64,000 nucleotides of DNA from Diorhabda sublineata (Eukaryota > Arthropoda > Insecta > Coleoptera > Chrysomelidae): contig NC_079481.1 in NCBI RefSeq assembly GCF_026230105.1, positions 17,005,042-17,069,041 of the forward strand, read 5' to 3'. The position numbers were made by a program, and so were the translations under genes. The notes under the pieces were generated by a model that did no database searches, was not told where the DNA came from, and saw nothing but the letters and a program-made list of their open reading frames with translations. Shown piece by piece: positions 43,485 through 56,309 of the stretch; the first letter of the stretch is position 1, and each line of letters opens with the position of its first letter.

Positions 43485-43740
43485 ATGGCAGGACATACCG
43501 CAGTCGATTTCTGATCTTATTTTAAATTGTGACATCGATATGTATATAAGAAAATTTTTATGTATTATGGCTACACTACCTGTCAGTGTAGCAACAGCAG
43601 AAAGGTCTTTCTCTACGTTGCGCAGAATTGAATCTTGGCTAAGATCTTCAATGGTTGAAGATCGCCATGTTCATAAAAATGTACCCATTGACATAAATGA
43701 TGCAATAACGCATTTCGGGAGAAAATGTAAAAAAAATTGA
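43485..43740 (+). pseudogene. hAT transposase dimerisation domain
   Basis: Plus frame DIPQSISDLILNCDIDMYIR, then FLCIMATLPVSVATAERSFS, TLRRIESWLRSSMVEDR, DINDAITHFGRK and a stop at 43738-43740. 'LPVSvATAERSFSTLRRiK.wLRs.M...RL' is the classical hAT C-terminus; Leu-rich residues after 'R..' are replaced by HVHKNVP. The upstream transposase is missing. Distinct from the hAT tail at 40330 in wording and subfamily. Confidence 0.75.
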
Positions 43741-43779
43741 TTTTGTTATTTAAATATATGTTTCTATTTTGTTTGTTAG

Positions 43780-43925
43780 AAACCCTTGTTGTACCACCTC
43801 TTCACTTTTGTGGAGTTTTGCATTATATGCAAAATTATTATGGAATATAAATAGGCTGCCTTATTCCGTGCGTGGTAGTGCTTCTCTGGATGTCTTCAAG
43901 AGAAGCAATATGTATGTGTATATGT
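43780..43925 (+). pseudogene. LINE C-terminal scrap
   Basis: Plus frame LLWNINRLPYSVRGSASLDV followed by FKRSNMYVYMYKLL: the 'lWN.LP..vr...sl..FK.....yl' end of jockey-like non-LTR ORF2, about 45 residues. Confidence 0.5.
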
Positions 43926-44224
43926 ACAAGTTATTATGTGTTAAGTTTTTCAAGTTTACAATAAAGAATAAATATTTTTAAGTGCCGTTCTTACGTACAA
44001 TAATAGAATATCGACTTTTTACTTGTGTCTATTGTTATCAAAATTAAATTATAAGTTCTTGACCACGACTATGTGACCCCCTCCTGGCGCCCTTGGCTCT
44101 AGTAGATCAACCTATTCAAACAATGCCTCCAACAACCTTAACAATAGAGTGCTAGCCATAAACATTTTACAGGGACCGCTAATGTGAGCAAAGCTCAATA
44201 TGAGGGACTGTGGACCCAAGTTCA

Positions 44225-44670
44225 TTTTGAATAATAAAAATAGTATATTATATTATAAGGATTAAAAGTGTATATTTTTTTACGAGCAATATTTGCAGTT
44301 GCGAGGCGGAGCGCAGCCGAGTGAATGCAAAATTACAAGTAAAAATAAGCACTTTTAGTCCGTATCATATATACTATTTTTTCTCCAAACATGTCAAAAT
44401 TAAAATAAATTTAGTTTTATTCAAAAATCTTTAATAATTTGGTAATAAATTTGAACACTTATTAATTATCACAGCGATAGCAAGTCGGTAGTCATGGATA
44501 TCTGGTATTGTTGGTAAATATCAATTGTCAAGTAGACGTACTAATCATATAATTTTTGTAGTAGTTTAGTAGTACTTTTAGTCCTAGGATTAAAAGTAGC
44601 GTTTTTAATCCTAGGATTAAAAGTAGCGTTTTTAATCCTAGGATTAAAAGTGTTGCTAAGTAACGAGCAA
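44225..44670. repeat. Foldback element and 27-bp palindromic tandem repeat
   Basis: 44228-44384 is an imperfect inverted repeat (AATAGTATATTATATTATAA...GGATTAAAAGTG against CACTTTTAGTCCGTATCATA...TACTATT) around a GC-rich centre (GAGGCGGAGCGCAGCCGAGT). From 44579 to 44650 the unit AGTAGCGTTTTTAATCCTAG + GATTAAA repeats nearly three times; each unit contains the palindrome TTTTAATCCTAGGATTAAAA. The last unit leads into AAGTGTTGCTAAGTAACGAG, which resembles the left arm of the foldback element. Confidence 0.7.
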
Positions 44671-44849
44671 ATTTTTGTACGGTAAGGGAATTCATGGCTT
44701 TTGCACCTGAAAATAGTACAAAAATGTCAACATTTTTTGATGGTTAAAAGGCTTTGCAGACAATAATCCATGATTTGATAAAAGCAACAACAATGCTGCT
44801 TGTTGCAAATGGCGCTCAAATCCTAATAGGGAAAATGGATCAAGGTCAC

Positions 44850-46145
44850 TCTCAAAAATTCCACCATTGACTGGAGAAGTTGGATCAATCGCAGTGACCG
44901 AAACAAAAGCATGGATGGATCGAATGTTTGCTTAAAATTCAACTCTTGATTCGAGGGAAAACTACCACTAAGTCTGCCTGGAGTTAGTTCATCTATGGGA
45001 TTAATAGAATTTCGACTCCGAGTGGTCGCAAAACGTCTCAAATACTTGGACATGAATAAAGCTACTGACCTTGATGGAATACCACCAACCCATACTAAAA
45101 AAAAGGACGGTTCCCAACAACTGCCGTGGGATTGCTTTAGTCCGAGCCATTGCCAAGGTCATGGAGCCATTAACCAGAATACTATGAGATATCTTGAGCC
45201 TGCACATCATCAGCAACCATCAATCCGACTTTCGTAAACATAGATCATCTAGAGATTTCCTAGTCTATGTCACCAACGTATGGACTGAAGCTATAAAGAA
45301 TTATAGGGAATCTCGAGCAAACGCATTGGACATATCGAAGGCCTTTGACAGGGTTTGGTATGCCAACCTTCTAAATAAATTAAGATCGTACGGTTTGTCG
45401 TCCTCTCTTATCGACTGGCTTAGTAGACAAAACTGCAAACCCGTAGTCAGCTTCGCCGACAATAGTACACTGTTGACGTCGTTCAAATCAGCCGCTCTAA
45501 TAAAGTCGTCTAATACCCAAATTCGTAGGCAGCAACAGGTCACTACCATCAACAATGCAGCAAAGACTTAATCTGCTGTTGTTACAAAGTCAGCTGACAC
45601 TGCGGCTCAAGTTGTTGGCTGTTGAGGTTGGAAACAATATGTCCTTGCTTATTACGTGGTCGATTTAGCTAAAGCAATTTCATAAAAACTTGAAGCTCTC
45701 TTTAAAGACTAAAAAGCTATATACATCTTCTAGTCCTATACAAGGCCCAGGTTCGCCCATCTTTGGAGTATTGTTCACACATTTGGAGCTCTGCTTTGGA
45801 ACCAAGCATACCCCGAGGATGCTCGACTCAATACAGAAGAGAGCAATTCTACTTATAAGCGATACAGAGTAGATCAGAAACTTGGACAGCATAGAGCACA
45901 GAAGAAAGGTTCCCGACCTGACTCTGTTTTACGGATACTACCATGGCAGATCCTCTTCTGAGCTGTCCAACATAGTCCCAAAAAGAGCAGTATTTGCAAG
46001 ACCTACTCGACAGGCAAACGTGGCTCATGAACATCAAGTTTGACTACAGACGCCCAGAACGTCAATTTATTGGTACTTCTTTTTTTGGGGAAGTGCAAGC
46101 CTGTGGAATCAGCTACCAATATTTGAGTTTTTAGTGGTGTTTTGA
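44850..46145 (+). pseudogene. LINE ORF2 relic with central deletion
   Basis: Plus-strand pieces: DMNKATDLDGIPP (RT start); IISNHQSDFRKHRSSRDFLV and YVTNVWTEAIKNY; ALDISKAFDRVWYANLLNKL and RSYGLSSSLIDWLS; then directly CKPVVSFADNSTLLTSFKSA. The piece carrying 'GVPQGSVLSP' up to the catalytic YADD is gone. Then LDSIQKRAILLISD, LDSIEHRRKV-like text, FYGYYHGRSSSELS in a shifted frame, and a final stretch giving SLWNQLP-like text at 46090-46120. Same family as the fragment at 28740-28985. Confidence 0.75.
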
Positions 46146-48479
<2,334 letters not shown>

Positions 48480-48668
48480 AAAGTGGTATTATCTTGATAT
48501 CTGAGTAGTCCGTTGGCCTGCTGTAAGCCTTGATCTAACCTTAATTGAGCATATTTGAAATGCTCTTGTACCAACTTCTATACATTTACAACAGCTTCGT
48601 GACGTTCTTATTAAAAAATGGAATCAAATCGACCAAGTTTGTATTCAAAATTTAATTTCTTAATCTTT
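48480..48668 (+). pseudogene. Tc1-type transposase C-terminal fragment
   Basis: Mixed plus frames read RWPAVSLDLT-like, LIEHI, then LVPTSIHLQQLRDVLIKKWN and QIDQVCIQNLIS. This is the 'WPA.SPDLNPIEhvWd.L.r........l..L...l...W..I.q..i..Li.SM' end of Tc1 transposases, third catalytic block included but altered. Confidence 0.6.
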
Positions 48669-49409
48669 AATTTTTTTCACTTTGTTTTTATTATGTTATT
48701 GTTATTACCATTACCAAAATGTAACAGATAAAAATAAATTGTAAAGAAACGATGAGTTTTCATAACAAAATATGAAATTATAAGGTTAAACAAATCAGAC
48801 AAATTGTGTCGCTCTGTATAAAATAACTTAAAATTCAAAACATGTGTTACATTTCATTTAAATTTACCTACAACATTAAAATCATTAATCAATTTATACT
48901 ACAAGTGGTGTAAAAGATCCAAAGCGGACAATTGGATTCTCCCAATCTAAAATATTGTCTGAAATTATATTTACAACTTTGTATATAGAATTTAGTTCAG
49001 TAAATTTATACTTTAATTAGAGCTTTTGAAATTCTCTTGTTATTTTGCTATGCTAAGTTTATGACCTTATATGACCCCTATAGGAAGTGGAATTTCAAAG
49101 AGTTGATTACCTCGAACAAGAAAAGTTGTAGAGTCATTGTATTTTATTTGTCGCAGATATTTCGAACACTACCTTTGGGCTAAATAAGCAAGTTACTTAG
49201 TATAAAAAATGTCCCACTGGTTTTCGGTGATAACCTTAATATTTTAGCCCTGCCAGTAAGTAGTTTTTTTAGAGCAGGTGCATGGAAGAATAAAAGTTTT
49301 ACATTCTAGCAGCCATTTTAGTCGATAAATAGAAGTGTGTGCACGTGAATTATTTTCTTATTGTATTCTTTCACCGAATCAAGTAATTTTTAAGTTTTTA
49401 TAGTATATA

Positions 49410-49459
<50 letters not shown>

Positions 49460-49871
49460 TATATACTATAAATACTTTTTTTTAAATTAATTTCATAATT
49501 AACCTATTCATTACTTAAAACTAAATGTTTTCTACGTGGTCACTCAAATTTATTACATAAATGTACGTAGTTTAGTCACAATAAGCTCTAATATAAGAAA
49601 AAAGTCTCTTCCCTGGTCTGTCCCCCAATCGACTTTATAAACCAGTAATTATGAATGTATTAAAATTCAATAATTACTTTAGTATCGTTAATTTTATATA
49701 GAAAAATAACTTAACAGTAACAGTATCTTAAAAGTAAAATTGCTTATGTTCCAATTTTTTATAAAAAATATCAACATCGAAATTTGTCCTTCGTGTTTCG
49801 GGTCTTGTCCCCTGGCTTTTTGTTTTCGTTTAAAAATCAGTTTTGTTTTGCTAATCTGTGTAAGTTGGAAT
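48669..49871. other. Intergenic with palindromic TA tract
   Basis: At 49400-49470 the sequence TAGTATATAG (TA)n CACTATATACTATA is an almost perfect hairpin around a TA repeat. No genes. The last eight bases (GTTGGAAT, 49864-49871) are the left target duplication of the next element. Confidence 0.5.
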
Positions 49872-50745
49872 TATGGAGTGTAGAGAAGGAGTAACATCTC
49901 TTATGGACAGTACGTTTAAAATATGATCTGAGTTCTGTAGGGATAATACGTGGCGCTGATTGTACTATGGGATTGAGATCTGAAGTTAAACACTTACTGT
50001 ATAAGAAATTATCAAAGTTGTGACTGACGTTTGATTATATTCATGTGAAAAGCTGTGCAATCCTTAATATCTTATTAGATTTTTATTTTTTATTAAGAAC
50101 TTGATATATTTCTGTACCTGCTTGCATAAGCTAATTACCAATGATATTTTAACAAAACTATAATTATTATATTTGTTGCGGATAGAGTTCAATATTTTAT
50201 TTCTATGAACCAAAATGTTTTATTTTCAATTATTTTATTATTCTTATTGATATTTTTATATGACTATAACTATTATATTAGTTGCTAATGCAGTTCAATA
50301 TTTTATTTTTATGAACTGAAATATTTTTTTTATTATTCTATTATTTTTATTGATCTAATTATATCGCTATAATTATTATATTAGTTACGGATTAAATTCA
50401 ATATTTTATTTTAATCAACCAAAATGTTTTTTTATACTATTTCATTATTGTTACATGATTCTACTTTTTTTTTCATATTAGAATATATGTATTATCTAAA
50501 CCAAATAAATAGCTAAATAATAAAGTTAATTTAACGAGATTCTGTTATGTTAATCGTTTCATTATTTTAATACTACTAATTTCATTATCACAATGCATTA
50601 TTTAAAGCATTACTATACAGTTATTTTCAAATCAGCGCGAAAAATTCAAGCGAATACCCTCTATAATCAGCGCCACCTATTTACCCATCAAAAATCAGCT
50701 CACATTTTTTAACCCAGAGACGTTCCTCCTTCTCTACACTCCATA
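49872..50745. mobile_element. Non-autonomous DNA transposon with 8-bp duplication
   Basis: 874 bp bounded by TATGGAGTGTAGAGAAGGAG at the left and its exact inverse at the right; the inverted match extends to about 30 bp with two mismatches. Direct repeats GTTGGAAT (49864-49871 and 50746-50753) are a perfect 8-bp target duplication, as made by hAT or P-type transposases. No coding capacity. The right half (50158-50460) holds three diverged copies of a roughly 110-bp unit (TTCAATATTTTATTT.TATGAACC.AAATGTTTT...). Confidence 0.88.
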
Positions 50746-50779
50746 GTTGGAATCTTGACTACATAGGATGTAACGTGAA

Positions 50780-50887
50780 GTTAGCAGCAAGCGGCGCATA
50801 AGCCGACCGCGCATTCATTTTGTTGGTCATTTCAGTCAAGCCACTCGCTGGTTGTAGAAGTGTTGAATGAATGTAGTCTTTCCTCTG
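50780..50887 (+). other. Candidate untranslated exon of the following gene relic
   Basis: A GC-richer stretch (AGCAAGCGGCGCATAAGCCG and on) ending TCCTCTG|GTAAGT, a good splice donor at 50888. It would pair with the acceptor TTTTTTACAG ending at 51180, giving a 293-bp intron six bases before an ATG. Confidence 0.4.
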
Positions 50888-51185
50888 GTAAGTTTTATTT
50901 AGCAATTATTTGTTAAAATACTAGTATATACTTAAATATTCACTATGAATAGCGCATACATTGTTATGCTTGGTTGTGAATTGTGTACGAAAAACTCTTT
51001 TACGGCTATTTTAGGTATCAATCGAAAATGTATCTTCCCTGGCTTATTTCCCCTGGCTCTTTTGATGGCAGGGAAGATACATTTGTACGTGTTTTCATTA
51101 ATACTTCTATCGTTTTTTCTTAACCTTTACTTGACATTATGTCTATCTTAGCTTTACAATGTAATATGACTTTTTTACAGAAAAA

Positions 51186-53000
51186 ATGGCATCACGAAAA
51201 AAAATATGACGAGCGAAGAACGACTCGAAAAGAAAGGATTGCAGAACGATTAGGATACCAAAAAATAAAAAATGACCCGGTTAAATACGCTCAACAAAGA
51301 GTTAAGGAAAGGGAAAAATATGAAAAGAAGAAAGAAAAAGGAACTATTAAGACAGTGAAGCAAATGACACCCAGAGAGCAGTGGAAGGCTAGAAAAGTAT
51401 GGAGAGAAAAAGCAAAAATTCGTAGACGTCGTTTAGCACTCCAATATATAAGCGATGCTCCTGTAATACCACCATGTTCGAATAATGAAGACCCACCGCC
51501 GCGCCCCCTCAAAATATAAATAGGCAAGCACATGCAGCACAGCAAAAGTCAATTCGAGCAAGAAAAGCTAGAAACCTAATAATAAGAAAACAAGCATCTG
51601 AAATAGCTCAACTTAGGTCTGCAAACCAACGCTACAAAAAACAAATACAACGGATCAAAAAACCACCAATTAGCACACCCAACACCAAAGTAAAATCACT
51701 TGCAAAAGCAGTAAGTACAGGTGACAAAGAAACTATAAAGAAGAAACTGCTTTTCAGTGAAGTTATTACTCAACAACTTAATGAAAATTTTTCAAATCTC
51801 ACCACTGACCAAGAAAAAAGAGTCTTCAGGAGAGTGTTAAGCGGGAAAATAGTAAAAAAATACAAGGTTTTTTCGAAAGAAATGAAACCCCTGAGTAAAA
51901 TAAGCAAGAAATTAAGACTGATAGACATAAATCGCAGCTCAAGAAAAAACTGTGAGAATTTGAAAACGAGCATAGTCAAATTTATGGAAGATGATTCAAG
52001 CAGTAGACTTTGTGCAGGAAAAAAGACTTTATAACGAAAATAGGCGAGCGTAGGCAAAAGCGTGTTATGCTAGATACTTTACTCAACTTGCATAAACGTT
52101 TTGTGGAAAAGACACATTAAAATATCTTACCCAATGTTTTGCAACCTCCGACCATTTTGGGTCGTCCAACCACGCTATGACAGTCGTAACACTTGCATGT
52201 GTGTTAAACAAAGGTCTACATTACAAGGAATTCGATAACTCTATTCCACTATTTTACAGCAGGTGGCAAAGTGTACGCCAAGACATCGTCGATTTAAAAA
52301 CTCAAAAACCACGAAGTGTAACGAAATGTGTTAAAAGCACACTACAGATTCTACCAAGGGACTTGATTTTAGATATGGAATCAAAGATGGAAAAGTTTTT
52401 AAATCTCGAACTAAACATAGTGCACCAATATCAAACTATACCATCGAAAAAAGAGTCCCTGACTGAATCGGAAGCAATTATACACGTAGATTTCAGTGAA
52501 AATTACGCACACATCACATCACAAACACATCCTAAATCTCGTCTACGTGTTGATGATATATATGGAACTAGTGATTCAGAAGATGAACCACTAATCAAAT
52601 TCGCATCTCAAAAACACAAGAAGAAACCTCAAGAAACACTACAGCATTCCGTACCTACCACAAGCATTAAAACCAAACTGCACAATGATGATATCCAAAA
52701 CCCTCAAGATTTGTAAAAAAAAACATTCTACAATGGGGATTTTAAACTTCAAGATAGAAAAACATAATATCGTTATGTTGCAATGTGCACAGGTGTTGAA
52801 GAAAATAATGAAGTTCAAGTTGTATTTTTTTTATCACTTGGGATCAGGTTATAGAAGAACTACCTACTAACCTACCTAACTTAAAAATGAGAGGGCAACG
52901 TATTTTTTATGCTTTTAATGAATCTGTTGATGTCTTTGAACGTGGGTTTTAGAAAAAATTAAGCATTTTTTTCCAGTTACCTTTCTAAATTAAAAATATT
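51186..53000 (+). pseudogene. Multicopy insect protein of unknown function, frameshifted
   Basis: Starts ATG 51186 in frame MASRKKNMTSEERLEKK; a one-base loss near 51233 shifts to RIAERLGYQKIKNDPVKYAQ, QRVKEREKYEKKKEKGT and WREKAKIRRRR; a second shift near 51520 gives ARKARNLIIRKQASEIAQLR, LLFSEVITQQLNENFSNLTT, VFRRVLSGKIVKKYKV and MEDDSSSRLCAGKK; then QKRVMLDTLLNLHKRFVE; then from 52177 MTVVTLACVLNKGLHYKEF and AIIHVDFSENYAHITSQ; and at 52720-52960 broken remains of VMLQCTQV and MRGQRIFYAFNESVDVFERG. I know this order (basic N-terminus, 'FLE.DenSRLCAGKKe', 'HiDFSENY') from widespread uncharacterized insect proteins. Their role is unknown to me. Dead copy, but with a splice-like 5' end. Confidence 0.6.
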
Positions 53001-53410
53001 TTACTAGTCTAAGTACAAGCAAACTTTAATACTGTTATTTAAAAGAGAAGTTTATGTTTATTTTTATTCCATTATTGTCTATTGATAATAAAGTTATATA
53101 TATTTTTGTTTTGATGGAAAGAGAAAGTAAGAACCTTTTCATGTTTTGTACGTAGCGCCTAAGAAACATGATGTTATAAACAAAGACTGCTAAAAAATGA
53201 AAAGCCTGATTATAAATAATTAATGATTAAAATAAAAATGAATAAATAAAGTTGATTCTTAAAAATAACCCTGTTTTTATATGACTATCTCTTCTCTGTT
53301 CATTAAGTATCCTCCCTTGAGCATCTTGTTTGATTGACTGGCCACTTCGTAAACATTTTCAACTTAAAAGTTTCCATAAAAAAAGCATAGTTAAATAGAA
53401 ATATTAAAAA
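53001..53410. other. Spacer
   Basis: AT-rich, no feature supported. Confidence 0.5.
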
Positions 53411-53424
53411 AAATGGTATGCCGT

Positions 53425-53426
<2 letters not shown>

Positions 53427-53468
<42 letters not shown>

Positions 53469-53470
53469 AT
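53427..53470. repeat. CA/TA compound microsatellite
   Basis: About nine CA units followed by about a dozen TA units. Confidence 0.9.
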
Positions 53471-53474
53471 AGGA

Positions 53475-54335
53475 AGACTCAGATGCAGATAAAGAATATG
53501 TGCCTTGCTGCTCTGTCATAGTTATAGTTATGAAGAATTGGGACAAAATCAAGGAACTTCAAAACAAACCAGGGTTCCTGAACGAAATCTGTCGTATATT
53601 GAGCATTCTTCAAAATCTTGGCGAAGATAAAGAACAAGTATTAAAACGAAAGTACAAGGTAACGAAGAAGCTGCCATAGATTTTGAGCCACGGCTTCATA
53701 TTTCCTAAATCTGTTCAACTGCAATTTAAGCACAATTCAACAGATAATCTAATAAACCAAGGTGCTTTACATCTGTATTTCCACGAAGTCTCTGATTTTT
53801 ATTTCCCAGTGTACCAACCAGCGTCTTGAAATATTGAGCTGGGAAAAAAGTAGTAATTTCTGACAGACCCTTCAGAAATAATGCTGGTTTTGGGAGTTAT
53901 GCTTGTCGAATGCTGAATATTTCAGATTATTGGTCTAACAATTCTTCGATGAGCAATGAAGCTACAAAACTACAAAAAGTGGATGCAGAATTTATTCAAA
54001 ATAGAAAAGGTACTATAGCAGCAAGATGGCAAGATTCAAAGAAAGTTTTTTTTCCAACTATATGACTTTGACAGAAGATCTACAAAGTGGTGGAAAAAGG
54101 TATTCTATAAACTTTTGACGACGGCCGTTGTAAAGGCACATATAATATTTCAAGAAGTGAAAAATAAGAAAATGTCTCTGTTGCAATTCATTGTCCCCTT
54201 TGCCGAATCAATTATGGCACAAGAAGAAGAATATGTAACTGTCAAAATAAAAAAATCGGGTCGACCTTCAAATGCAACATTAACTCATGATAAATATTGC
54301 ACTCTGCAAGAACTGTTTTGCGTTGTATTATAAGT
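53475..54335 (+). pseudogene. piggyBac-like transposase relic
   Basis: Begins with an acidic DSDADKEYVP text (53480), later VDAEFIQNRKGTIAARWQDS with KKVFFPTI, and in the frame from 54080 RRSTKWWKKVFYKLLTTAVV-like text, KAHIIFQEVKNKKMSLLQFI, VPFAESIM, GRPSNATLT and YCTL. The order 'k.G.v...W.D.K.V...sT', 'R....WW..lf...ld....Na.il......' and 'GRPS' is that of piggyBac C-terminal halves. Catalytic Asp positions cannot be confirmed. Middle part (53560-53830) unrecognised. Confidence 0.5.
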
Positions 54336-55438
54336 AGGAAATTGTATCATATATACTGTAAAAAATTGTCACCTAATACATATTTTTTTGAACCAGTAAA
54401 CAGAAATTTCAACTGTATTTTATATCGTTAAAGACCAGTGGGACATTTAAAATTTTTACAAGAGGGGTAGAATATTGTTATTTCTACTTTATTTGACACT
54501 TTAAAGTTATAATTTACCCTTTCTTTTGGAAAAGAAAAAACTGGTATTGAAAGGGGTAAAAACGCAAAATATGCTTCCCAGAATTTCAATAAGACATTTA
54601 AATGACAGCTTGCAACTTAAGAATAATTAAAACCTTAAAAAAGCCATTCAGACATAGTAAAATGTAACATAATAATTTAAGAATCCATCATCTACCTTTC
54701 ATGGAAATAATTGTGCTCATCATCTCAATAATACTATGAAAAATGGTCCAAGTATATACAAATATTGTTATCTAAGAGTAAAATATAACAACTAAAAATA
54801 ATTTGTGTCTTAATATGGCGATAATTTTCATTTAGTCTTATATAGCAATTTTGATAATTCAATTATTTGTACATCTATTTAGATGTGAAAATAAGGAAAT
54901 TTTGAATAAATATTTTTCAATATTAAAATTTACACGAAAAGAATTTTAATTTAAAAAATTACACAGTCTGTATCAATGCAGAAGTAGTATTAATCAACAA
55001 TTTTGGAATGGAGCGTTTTGTCAATATTTAATAAGGGCATAAATAAGATGCAAGATTTGATTAAAACAAGAAATAGTTACATAATTCTTTCCACAGATTG
55101 AATAAAAGGTATCAACTTACAATATAAATAATTTATACTTTCAGTAGGAATCAAGCATATGAATGAAATATCTTATGGTAAGCCACACTGAAAGGATCTA
55201 CCACAAAAGGTATCCTCATAATATCTTTTGATCTTTATGAAAAAATTTGAATATTACTTTAGTTCAATTAATTTTGATTTATATATAGCTGGAAATAATA
55301 ATAGCTAAATTGTATCCCAATTGTATATGAATTACCTATTATTATTCCAAGTATAAAAAATTTAGTATATAGTTGAGACAATGGGCGGTTTTGTTTTCTG
55401 AGGCCAATATGCAGGTATTGTATCCAAAGGTATCTCCT
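54336..55438. other. 3' flank of the tetraspan gene
   Basis: Would contain the 3' UTR of the minus-strand gene. No clear polyadenylation hexamer stands out and no other feature is supported. Confidence 0.4.
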
Positions 55439-55537
55439 CTAGGCCGGCATCGTCGAAACTGTACTGTGCGGGGTCGTTGGGCGAGAACCCGCTAGAGACG
55501 GGGCTGTCGATGTGTTTAGAGATTGCATAGTGCCCAT
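55439..55537 (-). CDS. Tetraspan septate-junction-like protein, last exon
   Basis: Acceptor TTTTACAG (55538-55545 on the minus strand); frame entered in phase 0. Encodes MGTMQSLNTSTAPSLAGSR, then PTTPHSTVSTMPA and stop TAG at 55441-55439, 33 codons in all. The Ser/Thr/Pro-rich cytosolic tail 'SLAGSRPTTPHSTVSTMP' is what I remember of insect four-transmembrane proteins of the pasiflora type (septate junction proteins in Drosophila). A second frame is open through the exon for 57 codons, but the phase of the upstream exon (ending CAT TTG AGG|GTGAGT) selects the one given here. Confidence 0.75.
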   Translation of the reverse strand: MGTMQSLNTSTAPSLAGSRPTTPHSTVSTMPA

Positions 55538-55799
55538 CTGTAAAATAAATATATTTAAACTTGAGCTTTTTGTATAGTAGCCTATCAAATGGAAGTTATT
55601 TTATAAAAATTCATCATTGCAGTAAAAGTTTTATGTTTGTTCCAATGTAATATAGAATAAATTAATGTTGCTTTCACTAATCAATCATTGAGATAAAGAA
55701 AAATTTTTATGATCACAAATTATATGCAACAATTTGTTGTCATGTTCAAAATTTATATTATGATTTCTTCACATTAGATTGGACAGATTTGACTAACTT
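55538..55799. other. 3' end of the large tetraspan-gene intron
   Basis: Part of the 4977-bp intron 55538-60514; no feature before the Helitron piece. Confidence 0.5.
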
Positions 55800-56303
55800 T
55801 GGTCTTGAATTATTTGTGGAAGTCCAGAGAAGGTACGTTAGAATTGTGAACAATCATAAAGGGAAAATACAAAGGAGAGGGTGTCCCGCATATACCGATT
55901 ATTCAAACGGATTGTTTACGATTCGATTTTAAGCGTTTACAATTTCCGGTACGATTGGCCTTTGCGATGACCATAAATAAATCTTAAGGCGAATCGTTGG
56001 AAATTTGCGGAATTAACTTCGGAGTTTCCGTTTCGCGCAGAGACGCGTCGAAGAACCGTTATCTTTGTTTATTTACACACCACAAAATAAAATATGGAGT
56101 TTATTAGAAATATTTAAATTGATTAATATACTGTATCATAACTGTGTGTGTGTCTGTCAATATCAAATTGAAACCTTATAAAGCATTTTTTTGTTTTAAT
56201 AAGAAAAGGATTACTTTTGTTTGTTTAAAGTTTATTGTAAACTAAAGTTTATATCTTTTATTTAACAACTGAGACAGAATGAACTCTACCTGGTCAGCTA
56301 GTA
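55800..56303 (+). pseudogene. Helitron helicase C-terminus with 3' end
   Basis: The plus strand reads IIKGKYKGEGVPHIPIIQTD, FKRLQFPVRLAFAMTINKS, a stop, GESLEICGIN, then frameshifted remains of a 'YVA.SRV....LF' block and HHKIKYGVY. This is the C-terminal PIF1-like helicase end of Helitrons ('FPv.laFAmTINKsQGQsl...Gi.L..p.FshGQLYVA.SRv'). About 200 bp later the sequence CCTGGTCAGCTAGTAT (56290-56305) fits a Helitron 3' end (..GTCAGCTAGT) with insertion before T. Antisense to the tetraspan gene. Confidence 0.75.
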
Positions 56304-56309
56304 TATAAA

